DNA of 64,000 nucleotides. Source: Maniola hyperantus (taxonomy: Eukaryota; Arthropoda; Insecta; Lepidoptera; Nymphalidae). The position numbers and the translations under genes were made by a program. How positions within the stretch are numbered: the stretch's first letter is position 1; each line of letters opens with the position of its first letter. Below, piece after piece: positions 50,371 through 60,702 of this stretch. The notes below the pieces were generated by a model. The model saw only the letters and a list, made by a program, of their open reading frames with translations, was not told the DNA's origin and did not search any database. The DNA is taken from assembly GCF_902806685.2 (NCBI RefSeq), contig NC_048554.1, positions 310,001 through 374,000 on the forward strand. Direction: 5' to 3'.

Positions 50371-50800
50371 AAAAAAACCGGCCAAGTGCGAGTCAGGCTC
50401 GCGCAACGAGGGTTCCGTACTATAGTCGTATTTTTTCGACATTTTGCACGATAATTCAAAAACTACGATGCATAAAAATAAATAAAAAACAGTTTTGAAA
50501 TGCACAGGTAAAGCCCTTTCATATGATACCCCACTTGATAAATTTATCTTACTTTGAAAATCGAAAACACTGATTATTAGTTCATGACCACAATTTAATT
50601 TTTTTTGTGTGATGTCACCACAAATTCACGGGTTTCAGATTTTTCCCCGAATGTCTGCTATAAGACCTACCTACCTGCCAAATTTCATGATTCTAGGTCA
50701 ACGGGAAATACCCTGTAGGTTTCTTGAGAGACAGACAGATAACAAAGTGATCCTATAAGGGTTCCGTTTTTCCTTTTGAGGTACGGAACCCTAAAAATAG
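50371..50800 (+). repeat. R1 repeat, full length, good reference copy
   Basis: AAAACCGGCCAAGTGCGAGT, GGGTTCCGTACTATAGTCGT, ATATGATACCCCACTTGATA, TTCTAGGTCAACGGGAAATA, CCTTTTGAGGTACGGAACCC. About 430 bp; one end has a 9-bp-arm hairpin, the other only AGGGTTCCGTA complement. No coding capacity. Confidence 0.88.
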
Positions 50801-50892
50801 GTATCTTTCAGTTTAAATCAGGTAGGTATGAAAAGTGCTGGGGGCCAATGTAGACACAAAGTTAAAATGGCGCGTGAGGAATCATTTGCTAC

Positions 50893-50926
50893 GGACGGAC
50901 GGACGGACGGACGGACGGACGGACGG
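50893..50926 (+). repeat. GGAC microsatellite
   Basis: About eight GGAC units. 50927-51298 after it has no recognised gene. Confidence 0.9.
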
Positions 50927-51298
50927 TAAGGATCTTTACATAACTTTTTCCGAAGTGTGATTCACTTACGTGGAAAAGATATCACATTAACTGTTAACGA
51001 CACATCACCCGATTTTGTGTGATAAGATAATGATAGTGCCCCGACTGAAGTTTACATAATATGTATGTTTCTACACTAGCATCTTCTAGTAAAGAATATA
51101 CATACAATATTAAATATACATACCATACAATTAATGTATGTTACATACTATGTTGTGGGCAACAGAAAGCTAAGCCGGTTGTTTCCCTGCTACTTTGTCT
51201 TATCAATATAATGTATGAAAATTACGTATAAATAGAGTAACATTTTATCCTCTCTTGAAGAACAATAAAAGTTCTGTAAAAACAAGAACCAGTTGAGA

Positions 51299-51473
51299 GC
51301 CTCGATAGCTCAACGGTTAAAAGAGCGTACTGAAAACCGAAAGGTCGCCGGTTCAAATCCCACCCGTTGCACTATTGTTGTACCTACTCCTAGCACAAGC
51401 TTTACGCTTAATTGGAGGGGAAAGGGGAATATTAGTCAGCAATTAACTTGGCTAATATTCTTTTTAAAAAAAA
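51299..51473 (+). mobile_element. S1 SINE (tRNA-Phe-derived)
   Basis: GCCTCGATAGCTCAACGGTT, CTGAAAACCGAAAGGTCGCC, GGTTCAAATCCC, body and short A tail. Confidence 0.85.
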
Positions 51474-51627
51474 CCGGTAGCGCCTGTTCGTGCATCACGT
51501 GACCTTTCCAATGAAACTATGAATCATTGCTGTTTTAATAGCGCTCGAGCAATTCCTTTGTATTACCTATTTACTTATATGTTGCCTGAAACACAAAGTC
51601 AGAATATATTATATAAAGTCTTCTACA

Positions 51628-51752
51628 TAATGTTCTCGAAGGTGTGCGAAGTCTGCCAATTCGCACTCGGTCAGCTAAGCAAACTCTTTTCATTCTGAAA
51701 GTAGTTCCGTGCTCAGTAGTGGGCCGGTGATCGATTAGGATGATGATGATGA
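51628..51752 (+). mobile_element. S3 SINE, 3' part
   Basis: AATGTTCTCGAAGGTGTGCG, CTCTTTTCATTCTGAAAG, GTGCTCAGTAGTGGGCCGGT, GATGATGATGATGATT tail. 51880-52005 beyond it is TAA/TAAT-rich low-complexity sequence. Confidence 0.7.
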
Positions 51753-52016
51753 TTTCCATTATTAGGGTGTTTTTGCACTCATACAATTCCATAAAAATAC
51801 GAATCGAATGAGTACGTATTTGTATGACGGCCACTTGGAAGAATCACCGAAACGAACCGAATACGGATATTTATATATTAAATTACTAACAATAATAATA
51901 AATAATATATATATATATTAAATATTTATATATTAAATTACTAACAATAATAATAAAAAATAAACAATAATAATAAATAATAATTATTAACAATAATTAA
52001 TTAACAATGATATCGT

Positions 52017-52195
52017 ATCTGATACTGTATCAAGTGAGTACGTAGGCACGAGGCTGCGAGCCGCTCGCGCGTGGAGCGCAGTAACACAAAGGCGGCTCGC
52101 GCCTCGCAGTGTGCGCGACGCGCGTGGACGGCAACACGTAGCTCGTAGCTGGATGCGCGAGCCGTACCCACTTGCAGGTTGATACAGTATCAGAT
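52017..52195. mobile_element. 179-bp MITE with perfect 17-bp inverted ends
   Basis: ATCTGATACTGTATCAA at 52017-52033 and its exact complement at 52179-52195. The interior is GC-rich (GCGAGCCGCTCGCGCGTGG, GGCTCGCGCCTCGC) with internal inverted motifs. No other copy in the window. Confidence 0.75.
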
Positions 52196-53059
52196 GTCCA
52201 TCACTTTTTTCTTCTCCTTTTCTCTTCTTCCTTTTCCTTCATTATTCTTTCAGCAAAGTCTGTTATAGCTGTCCAGTTTTCCTCACATTTTTTCTATTAG
52301 ATTTTCTACTGTTAAGTCTCCCATTCTACTAACAATCTCTCTTCTCTCTTTTTTTTTACCCTGCTGATGAGTGCACGAACGCCCTTATACTTACCGTTGC
52401 AAGCTAGCAGCGCTTCGCCCCCAGATTATATTTTAGAAATTGCTCAAGGGATTTTTTCATTGGTGCAAACTACCTAATTACTCCTTTCTTTTAGAGTAAC
52501 ACCAAACCAATTCGGCTAAAGCCCGACAACCCTAAATCACAGACAAAGTTTCCTACAAACTTTTCCATTTATATCGAACCACTCCACCTGTTCCGAGTTG
52601 CAATTAGCTTCAATGTAATTAGTATAGAATTAGTTTAATATGATAGGTATTCTAGAATCTGTCCGGTAGTCAGGACTCAGGTCACGTAGCTTCCACGTCG
52701 CCTGCTGGCGTTAATGAGTTTAGCTATTATAGTAATTGCGCTATTAGATTACTGCCGAGTACCTACTAGATTACTTGGCAGTTTGTAACTAGGTAGTAGG
52801 TGTAGGTAACTAGTTGGCAATGGATTGCTTCTGTTGGGTAGAAATAACGGAGAAACCTTCAACTAAATCTTCCTGGTTCTATGAGTATGTCCGCCCCATT
52901 AATTAAATCAATAATTTAGAAATGATTCTGAATTATTCAGTAATTTAGAATTAAATCAATAATTTAGAAATGATTCTATTGATATTTCCTATCATAGTAC
53001 GTCGCACATAAAAAATACATTATTTGTTGGTGCGTTAGATTAACTGGATAAACGTCGTT
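52196..53059. other. No gene recognised
   Basis: Pyrimidine-rich near 52205-52260, otherwise AT-rich. AATTAAATCAATAATTTAGA occurs twice (near 52900 and 52949). Confidence 0.4.
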
Positions 53060-53165
53060 TTGCAATCCGCACTTGGCCAGCGTGGCGGACTATTATGGTC
53101 TAACTGGTCTAACTAAACCCTTGTCATTTTGAGAGGATACCTGGGTGAGTATCATGATGACGATC
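53060..53165 (+). mobile_element. S3 SINE, 3' fragment
   Basis: CAATCCGCACTTGGCCAGCG, TTTTGAGAGGATACCTGGGT and an ATCATGATGACGAT tail. Confidence 0.6.
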
Positions 53166-53179
53166 TATCAACATTCTAC

Positions 53180-53579
53180 GGGGACGGGCGCTAATGTGGG
53201 ACGCAACTTGCGTTGACACATTGGCTCCGTGTCATATCAGGAAGACAGCATCAAGACCGGGAGCCGCAGCAGAAACAGCTGAAAACGACAAGCGGCGCAA
53301 GTATGCCTCTCTTATAGAGAGTTACATTTTTGTGCCGTTTGCCGTGGAGACCCTGGGGCCATGGAGTCTTAGTGCTAAAAAAAATTTACGAGACATTTCA
53401 CCGCGATTAATAGCCTCAACTGGTGACAGAAGGGCTGGCTCATTTTTTGCGCAACGGATCAGCCTGGCTGTCCAGCGCGGAAATGCAGCCAGTATTCTTG
53501 GCACCATTCCACGCGGTCATGATTTATATAGTAATTAGATAAGGCTAGCTTTAAGTTTTATTGTATTAAAAAAAAAAAA
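53180..53579 (+). mobile_element. 5'-truncated LINE copy with intact last 115 codons and 9-bp target duplication
   Basis: ACATTCTAC stands at 53171-53179 and again at 53580-53588, directly after the poly(A). The insert carries an open reading to a stop at 53536-53538: MWDATCVDTLAPCHIRKTAS, KRRKYASLIESYI, FVPFAVETLGPWSLSAK, GDRRAGSFFAQRISLAVQRG, NAASILGTIPRGHDLYSN. This is the C-terminal tail of a non-LTR reverse transcriptase common in moths and butterflies. The 3' UTR is only about 30 bases. Because the frame is clean and both target copies are identical, the insertion looks young. It has no promoter or catalytic domain. Confidence 0.85.
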
Positions 53580-53933
53580 ACATTCTACTACATAAAATAA
53601 GCCGATGAGACGTTTCTACGTAGGATACTACGTGACCAATAACCAGTAAGCATGGTTGCTAAGCAGATGTGTTAAGACGTGTTCAGACCTGACTGAGAAC
53701 TGTGACGTATACGGTATACCTCTCGGTGCATTGTGCTGTGGTGCACAATACTGCGATAACTGACGCATGACTGCTGTCAGTTGCCTGCTTCTTACCTATT
53801 ATTGGTCTTTTCTTTGTTAAAAAGACTACTACGTACGTATTTCATACTGTAGGACACAAATCAATAAACTTAACTAAAATTTAAAACTAAAACAAAGTTA
53901 ATTAACAAATACCTAAAAGCCATACCTACTACC

Positions 53934-54372
53934 TTTTTTTTTTAAATAGAGATAGCGAGCAAACGAGCAGGGGTCACTTGATGTTAAGTGATTACCTCCG
54001 CCCATGAACATTTGCAGCACCAGAGGAACTTTTAGGAACGGCCTTTTAGGAATTTGTTGGTCCGCCCCTTGAATAACCCCATGTTGTAATCTATTGGGAA
54101 CACCGCCAATGGGAGTTGGTTCCACAGTTTGCATGTGAGTGGAAAGAAGGATCTGGCACAACGGACGGTCGAATGTCCAGATGGTGAGGGTGAAATTCCT
54201 TACGGTGGCGCGCGGTGCGGTTGTAGAAAAATGAGGGTGGACTGAGGTCAAAAAGCTCTTCAGAGCACTCCCCATTAGAAAGGTGATAGAACACGCATAG
54301 AGAGCTAACGTCTCTGCGGTGCTCCAGGCTTTCCAACGAGCCGGTTAGTTTGGGATCATCCACAAGTCCTAC
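53934..54372 (-). pseudogene. Jockey-type LINE 3' end, reverse
   Basis: On the minus strand: DDPKLTGSLESLEHRRDVSS, LCVFYHLSNGECSEELFDL, TARHRKEFHPHHLDI, then a frame change to a PIGGVPNRLQHGVIQG reading, and a poly(A) tail (poly(T) at 53934-53943). The conserved SLEHRRD and HPHHLD motifs are typical of this LINE group's ORF2 end. 54373-54685 next to it has no gene. Confidence 0.75.
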
Positions 54373-54685
54373 ATCTTAGCTGAATAATAAAATAATAAGT
54401 AAGTAGGTAACGTTTCCATCTTTCTTGTACAAACATTCTTGCAAATAAATGATTATTTATTAATTTATTTAGTGAAACATCCTCACTCAAGTGACAAGAA
54501 GTTTGTGGCGAATAATTCCAGTTTCAAGTGTTATACTTATTATCTGTGGTAGAGATAGGAATGCCTGTAAAATTTAAACCAATTTCATCATCCCACTTGG
54601 GTAATCATTTTGCATGACTGTACAGTTTACATACTGGCTAGTTTCGACGGGGAAAATCCCTCCTTTACTTCACAGATTATATTAG

Positions 54686-55140
54686 TTACTAGATGAAGAC
54701 TTCGCCTGCGTGAACCACGCAAATTTCAACACTCTATTTTACCCCATTAGAGCGATCACGCACTTATCCGATCCGAATCCGTGAAAATACGGGTATAAAA
54801 AATATCTACGTCATAATATTATGTATGACATAAGCACACGAGTAGACATAAGCACACGAGTAGACATAAGCACCATACAAATAGTTGTATGACATAAGCA
54901 CACGAGTAGACATAAGCACCATACAAATAGTTGTATGACTACTTCGAAACATATTTTCACGGCCTCGGATCGGATGAGTGCACTGCGTTTATCTCCCAGG
55001 GGTTAAATTTTCAAAAATCCTTTCTTAGCGTATGTATAAGTATGTCATAATAGTTATCTGCATATTATTTAAAAAAAAAAATTTCAGCCCAATCCGTCCA
55101 GTAGTTTGAGCTGTGTGTTGATGGACCAGTCAGTCAGTCA
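54686..55140 (-). repeat. Old R2 repeat split by a nested fold-back MITE
   Basis: R2 from ACTAGATGAAGACTTCGCCT to ATTTTACCCC (about 54753), then an insert with inverted ends (ATCCGATCCGAATCCGTGAA near 54778 and CACGGCCTCGGATCGGATGA near 54958). R2 resumes at AGGGGTTAAATTTTCAAAAA (54998). Inside the insert, GACATAAGCACACGAGTA is tandemly repeated and a longer unit with CATACAAATAGTTGTATG occurs twice (54868-54937). 55141-55442 has no gene. Confidence 0.7.
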
Positions 55141-55442
55141 GATTGAGATTATGTGTCATAATAAATTGTTACAAACATAAATAAAACTCAGCAAAAGCTA
55201 TTAATTTAATTTCCGCTAACAGCGAATTAGACGCAATGATGATACAACAAAAGTGTGAGTAATTTCCGTCAGCAGTTACTAAATACTAACTAACTAGCTC
55301 AGTGACGAAGCTAAACTATGACTATATAACTTCCTTAAGGGTATGAGGGACATATACACTATTGTTTTAGTTCCCTTCATCGCTAATGACTTCGAAATCG
55401 ATGGGGTTAGGACCAAAATATAATTAACAATTTCTATGTCGT

Positions 55443-55812
55443 ATGTGTCAAGGAAACCTATAGGGTACTTCCCGTTGACCTAGATTCTAGAATCATGGAA
55501 TTTGGCAGGTAGGTTATTCCTTTACTTACATCACACGTAACGGAATAAATACGAAAACTTGTGGTTACATCACAAAAAAAATTAAAATGTGTTCATGAAC
55601 AAATAATTATTATTTTCAGTTTTCGAAGCAAGGTAACTATACCAAGTGGGGTATCACATGAAAGGGCTTTACTTGAACATTCTAAAACAGATTTCTATTT
55701 AATTTTAGGCATAACAGTTTTTGATTTATCGTGCAAAATGTCGATAAAATACAATTGTAGTACGGAACCCTCAGTGCGCGAGTCTTACTCGCACTTGGCC
55801 GGTTTTTTTTTC
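55443..55812 (-). repeat. R1 repeat, reverse, one end missing
   Basis: TGTCAAGGAAACCTATAGGG, CTTCCCGTTGACCTAGA, GGGGTATCACATGAAAGGG to TTACTCGCACTTGGCCGGTT. The AGGGTTCCGTACC end is absent. Confidence 0.8.
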
Positions 55813-56689
55813 TAATTAATGCACTGCTTAGCCCAGTCGCAATAGCTCAATGCCTATTTTTCATTATGACCTGCCAGTGAACAGGCACCTTTCCTAGCTA
55901 ACGCCTACCCTGGCTTCAAACGCTGTACACACCACTGGTCGATGATGTTAGGTTCCATATCCATACAAGTGTTAGGATCGTAATTTAATTAGCTTCAAAA
56001 TTGCATTATATTTTTATTTTTACATTGGCAACTTTATTTTTAAATAGACTATCAGTTGTCATTCTGGAGTTTTGACGCTAGTTGGCGTAAAACGGCGGAA
56101 ACCAATCAGATTCTTAATTGTCACGTTGGCAATTCTAATTTTCAAATACTATTTTGTCATTGGTTGACGCCGGTTGGCGCAGAGCGGTGGGACCAATGAG
56201 GTTGGGTTTCTCCCACCCTGACGGTTGGAAGCTGGACGAGAGGGTTCGTTGGTTTTAGCGGACACTCCCGAGAGAGATCCTGTGTTGTTTATAAGTGCAA
56301 GCTGTGAGAATAGTGTTGTTAGCAGTTATTATAGTAAAACTAAGAGAATGATTAAAGTGATTATTTATGAGTAACATGGTAGCATCATTTCATTGCCTTC
56401 ATCGCAATCCTACGTAGGGTCAAGCTTATACAAGTTAGGTAATCCTTTCCGTAAACCCGTCCCTTAGCAACAAAGCAATACACCTCGTGAATGGATGACG
56501 AAACAAACCGACTTCCGAGAATCAGCGCGGGAACAGGTTCGATTCTCGACAATGTAATTATTGTGACAAACACTGAACCAGTTTTGCGCGAACTCGGTTA
56601 GCTGTGTCACTGTCACTGAGGTACACGTTACACGATATTGGGTCAATGTCAAGATTGCGATTGTAAAATTGATACAAATAAACATCTCA
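55813..56689. other. No gene recognised; several CCAAT/ATTGG motifs
   Basis: ACCAATCAGATTC (56100), CATTGGTTGACGC (56159) and ACCAATGAGGTTGG (56191) lie close together, followed by a transcript-like TTTATAAGTGCAAGCTGTG. It could be an LTR fragment or a promoter; no domain-bearing frame is nearby. Confidence 0.3.
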
Positions 56690-57087
56690 TGAAAGGAAAA
56701 GCTGACTGACTGACTGATCTATCAACGCACAGCTCAAACTATTAGACGGATCAGGTTGAAACCTAGCATCCAGATAGCTACTATGACGTAAATATCTGCT
56801 AAGAGCCTACGAAAGGGTTTTTGAAAATTCAACATCTAGGCTTGAATTCCATGCGGACGAAGTCGCGGGCATAAGCTAGTCTAAAAGGAAAACGTGATTT
56901 ACTGACTGATCTATCTCCGCACAGCTCAAACTACTGGACGGATCGGGCTGAAAATTGGCATGCAGATAGCTAGTATGACGTAGGCATCCGTTAAGAAAGG
57001 ATTTATGAAAATTTAACCCCTAAGGGGGTAAAATCGGTATTTGAAATTTGTGTATTCCACGCGGACGAAGTCGCGAGCATAAGCTAG
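56690..57087 (+). repeat. Two R2 repeats in tandem
   Basis: 56690-56879 (GAAAGGAAAAGCTGACTGAC to GCGGGCATAAGCTAGTCTAA, internally shortened) and 56883-57087 (AAGGAAAACGTGATTTACTG to GTCGCGAGCATAAGCTAGTT). The join is direct. 57088-57393 has no feature. Confidence 0.75.
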
Positions 57088-57393
57088 TTTACCATATAAT
57101 AGTACGTAAGTATTAGTTTTGTATTATATGCAAGTATAAATTCATATAAGCCAGCTCGTGAGAAAGCCGTCCTGTCGAACTAGTTTTTTGAGCTCTAATT
57201 TTGCTCGGCGCTCGCAATCAAATAGAAAGTTATATTAAGCAGTTACTGCATGTTCTTTAATGTTGCTATTTAAAGGTGAGTTTCGGTGAGACGACTTTGC
57301 AACAGCGACAACTGAGACAGCTATAATTTTGTATAGAAGCAGGCGTTACTTTGCGGAAATCCAATGATATACTATGAACTAAAAGCTTAATCA

Positions 57394-57545
57394 CTACCCC
57401 GACTATAAATGTGAAAGTGTGTTTGTTTGTTGGTAATTGGTATGTCCTTCAATCACGTCGCAACGGAGCAACGGAGCAACGTACTTTTTATCCCAAAAAT
57501 TTAAAGAGTTGCTACAGCATTTCAAAAACTTTAATCCACGCGGTT
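57394..57545 (+). repeat. R3 repeat fragment
   Basis: CTACCCCGACTATAAATGTG, TTCAATCACGTCGCAACGGA, ACTTTTTATCCC and TTTAATCCACGCGG. Confidence 0.65.
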
Positions 57546-57762
57546 GCAGATAAAAATGAAAGCGAAAGCAATGAAACTCTCAGTCATAAAAACGGACCTT
57601 AAATGGGAGAAAATTGTGCGATTTAATAAATTATATGCTGCCCTTTTAGCCAGAGGAGGAAATGAGGAGGAATTATTTTCCGCACCACATTAGTATTAAC
57701 GTTGTACTTACGTTATTAGGCTCGTATTACTTACGTACTTACGTATTACGATACGTAAGTAT

Positions 57763-57975
57763 ACCCACTGCTGTAATATCCTGGTGGTTAGGACGTCCGC
57801 CTGCTAATCGGAGGTCGGGGGTTCGATCCCGGGCACGCACCTCCAACCACTACCTTTTCAGAGTAATGTGCGTTTTAAGCAATTACATATCACTTGCTTT
57901 AACGGTGGAAGAAAACTTCGTGAGGAAACCTGCTTGCCTGAGAGTTCTCCATAATGTTCTCAAAGGAATGTGAAG
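57763..57975 (+). mobile_element. S3 SINE with best-preserved promoter boxes
   Basis: Box A region TCCTGGTGGTTAGGACGTCC, box B GGGGGTTCGATCCCGGGC, body ACTTCGTGAGGAAACCTGC and AGAGTTCTCCATAATGTTCT. The 3' end is cut at the neighbouring S2 copy. Confidence 0.75.
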
Positions 57976-57989
57976 TGAAGAATTCTCAA

Positions 57990-58195
57990 TTTTTTTTAAA
58001 TTTATTGACTAGCGCTTGGCTGCAATCAGACCAGCTGGCAAGTGATGCAGCCGAAAATGGAGCGTGCTTGCTTAGAAGATCCAGAAAACGGACCAGAAAT
58101 TTAGATTTAAAAAAATCATGCCGGGAATCGAACCCGGTACCTCCCACTAATAAGACCACATTGCCTATCACTGCGCCAGGGAGGTCGTCAAAAAA
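57990..58195 (-). mobile_element. S2-like SINE variant, reverse
   Basis: The tRNA head reversed (GGGAATCGAACCCGGTACCT, CACTGCGCCAGGGAGGTCG) is joined to a shorter body (CTTGGCTGCAATCAGACCAG) that lacks the CCGGTACGATGCC block. Either an internally deleted S2 or a sister family sharing its head. Confidence 0.7.
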
Positions 58196-59139
58196 GTCAT
58201 ATACCTATGTAGGTATAGGAAACTGTGACGTACCTAATAGATTAAACTGTAAACCTCAGTTTTATTAAATGAGTAATAAAATAAAATTTCACAACAGATA
58301 TCAAGATTAGCGTCGCCTAGCAACAGTGAGTCACGCGATAGATACAGAAAGTGGCGTGCATACACAGTGGGTAGGTACACGGGTAGAAAAGGCATTATTG
58401 ACAGATGATTTTCAATCTTCAAGTTTGTTTTAACTGACAAATAAAATTGATGTAACTTTTTGTCAGATATTCTCTTTTATTCTCAACTAGCTGCCCCAGC
58501 GAACTTCGTACCGCCTAACACTCGATTTAATTTTTTTAAATACCTACTTACAATTTTTAAATTTTTTCTCTGTAAGAACCATCCTCGTACTTCAAGGAAT
58601 ATTTAGAATATTAAGAATTAGCGAAATCGGTTCAGCTGGTCTCGAGATTTGCGATCAGCAACACATTCAGCGATTCATTTTTATATATTCCCAATATACC
58701 TACTCGCTCAAGTGATAGTTTTATGAGCAATAAGTTGAGTTCGTACTTAGATATTTGAGTTCGTATTTCGTAGAGCCAAAAGCATTTTTAGACGACTGCC
58801 CGAAAAAAGAAGTGTAATGTTTTCAGGAGTGAGTACTTATGTATGTTTGTGGGTTTCTTTATTCCATCCTAACTTCTAAATTTTTATAAATTAATTCTAG
58901 ATATAATTTTGTACTCAGAATACAATTATTTGAGTTTTAAAAATACACACACACACACAACCGGTGAAACTGTGATGTAAAGAAAAATTTCACAATAGGT
59001 GTTAAGATTCGCTTCGCTTGGCAACAGTGAGTCAGTCAGTTACTGCCGATGAGTTGACGCACGTACGAAGTTGCATCAGACGATTCCGCCGTTACTTATT
59101 ACGATAATGACTAATATAATATATTATGTGCCCACTGAA
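58196..59139. other. No gene recognised
   Basis: AT-rich. GCAACAGTGAGTCA occurs at 58320 and 59022 with similar neighbours (TTTCACAA... upstream), a sign of one more low-copy repeat. Confidence 0.4.
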
Positions 59140-59270
59140 TAACAAGTCTGTCAATCCGCACTTGGTCAGCGTGGCATATAATATGGCCAAAACTCTTCTC
59201 ATTCCGAAAGGAGACCCGTGCTCTGTAGTGAGCCGGCGATGGGTTGATCATGATGGTGATAGTGATGACA
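59140..59270 (+). mobile_element. S3 SINE, 3' part
   Basis: CAATCCGCACTTGGTCAGCG, CTTCTCATTCCGAAAGGAGA, GTGCTCTGTAGTGAGCCGGC and a GGGTTGATCATGATGG tail. Confidence 0.7.
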
Positions 59271-59284
59271 GGTACGTGTGGATC

Positions 59285-59527
59285 CGAGACATGAACTATG
59301 GGCCTCATAAGAAAGCTCAGAGTCACTCAGCGGGCGATGGAGAGAGCTATGTGCGGAGTTTCTCTACGTGATCAAATCAAAAATGAGGAGATCCGTAGGA
59401 GAACCAGAGTTAACTACATAGCTCAACGGGTTGCGAAGCTGAAGTGGCAATGGGCTATGGGCAGGGCAGACAAAGTGATCCTATAAGGTTTCCTTTTTTC
59501 TTTTTGAGGTACGGAACCCTAAAAAAT
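59285..59527 (+). pseudogene. LINE fragment: endonuclease/RT C-terminus, then an R1 end
   Basis: Frame 59298-59486 reads MGLIRKLRVTQRAMERAM, SLRDQIKNEEIRRRTRV and AQRVAKLKWQWAMGRADK: the RTE-type LINE C-terminal motif in one undisturbed piece. At about 59466 it changes into an R1 end (CAAAGTGATCCTATAAGG to TGAGGTACGGAACCCTAAAA). Confidence 0.75.
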
Positions 59528-59924
59528 ATATACTTTACCTATCTTATGGCTAATGCTAGGGTCCAAAGAAAGTCTTTCCCACGATGTTCCCCCATGTGTA
59601 TAATTAACGGGCTGCACAGTTGGCGGTAACGCTCTAAAACTACGTACAAACAAACATACACCCACATTAGTTTGACTTGTAAGCGGATCGCTGGAAGGGA
59701 AACATTGGGCATAGGAACAAGCGAACTAAAGTCAATATTTTATTATTGAATGATTGATTCGTATTGATATTTAATGAACACAAATAGTAGGCATTATTAT
59801 TATGAAGGACATTATTAATTAATTATAATATTTTTTAAAAATTAAAATACCCGGACTGTATTAATTTCCGAAGAAAGTGCATCAATTTTCCAAAAAAAGC
59901 TCATATTATTATGTAACTATGATT
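59528..59924. other. No gene recognised
   Basis: AT-rich without domain-bearing frames or matched repeats. Confidence 0.4.
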
Positions 59925-60118
59925 AGATTTAGGTTTTTTTAAATCTCGTGGGACCAACTTTATTTTTCGGATTAAGAATTAGCAATATGTCACTCTCTAG
60001 ATCCATATATTCTATCCATGCAAAAAATGACGGCGATCCGTTGCACCATAGCGGCATAATTGAAGGACAAACCAACTAACATACACGCTTTCGCATTTAT
60101 AGGTAGATAATATGGGTA
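59925..60118 (-). repeat. R3 repeat, reverse, diverged
   Basis: TTAGGTTTTTTTAAATCTCG, GCAATATGTCACTCTCTAGA, GCAAAAAATGACGGCGATCC and CGCTTTCGCATTTATAGG. Confidence 0.65.
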
Positions 60119-60474
60119 AGAGGTCTTTGAGAAAATACAAAGCGACCCAAAAGTTGAAAGTTGAAATAATGAATCAAATTAACATCAAAATAGCTGCATT
60201 TAACAAAATGAGCTTTTTTAATTCGTACAAATTGTACATTTACTCTTCATTGTAAGTAATTCGGAGAGCGTTTCCCACATTTGGACCTATTTGGACCAAC
60301 TTTCGGTAATTATATGGAAACCGTCAAATTGGCCGTCGATTTATTTTCCTCGCAATCTGGCATTAGGCACGTCATTAGGGCAGGTTAGGTTAACCATCTC
60401 TTAAATTATTGAGTCAGGACATTTGTAACAGACTTCCAAAAATGACGTGTTACTCGATTCGGATTTATTATTTT

Positions 60475-60702
60475 ACTAGCTTATGCTCGCGACTTCGTCC
60501 GCGAGGACTACGCTAATTTTAAACCCCTATTTCACCCCTTTAGGGGTTGAATTTTCAAAAATCCTTTCTGAGCGGATGCCTACGTTATAATAGCTATCTG
60601 CATGCCAAATTTCAGCCTGATCCATGCAGTAGTTTGAGCTCTGCGTTGATAGATCAGTCAACCAGTCAGTCAGTCAGTCACCTTTTCCTTTTATATATTT
60701 AA
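60475..60702 (-). repeat. R2 repeat, reverse
   Basis: TACTAGCTTATGCTCGCGAC to CAGTCAGTCAGTCACCTTTT and TTTTATATATTTAAG. Confidence 0.8.
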
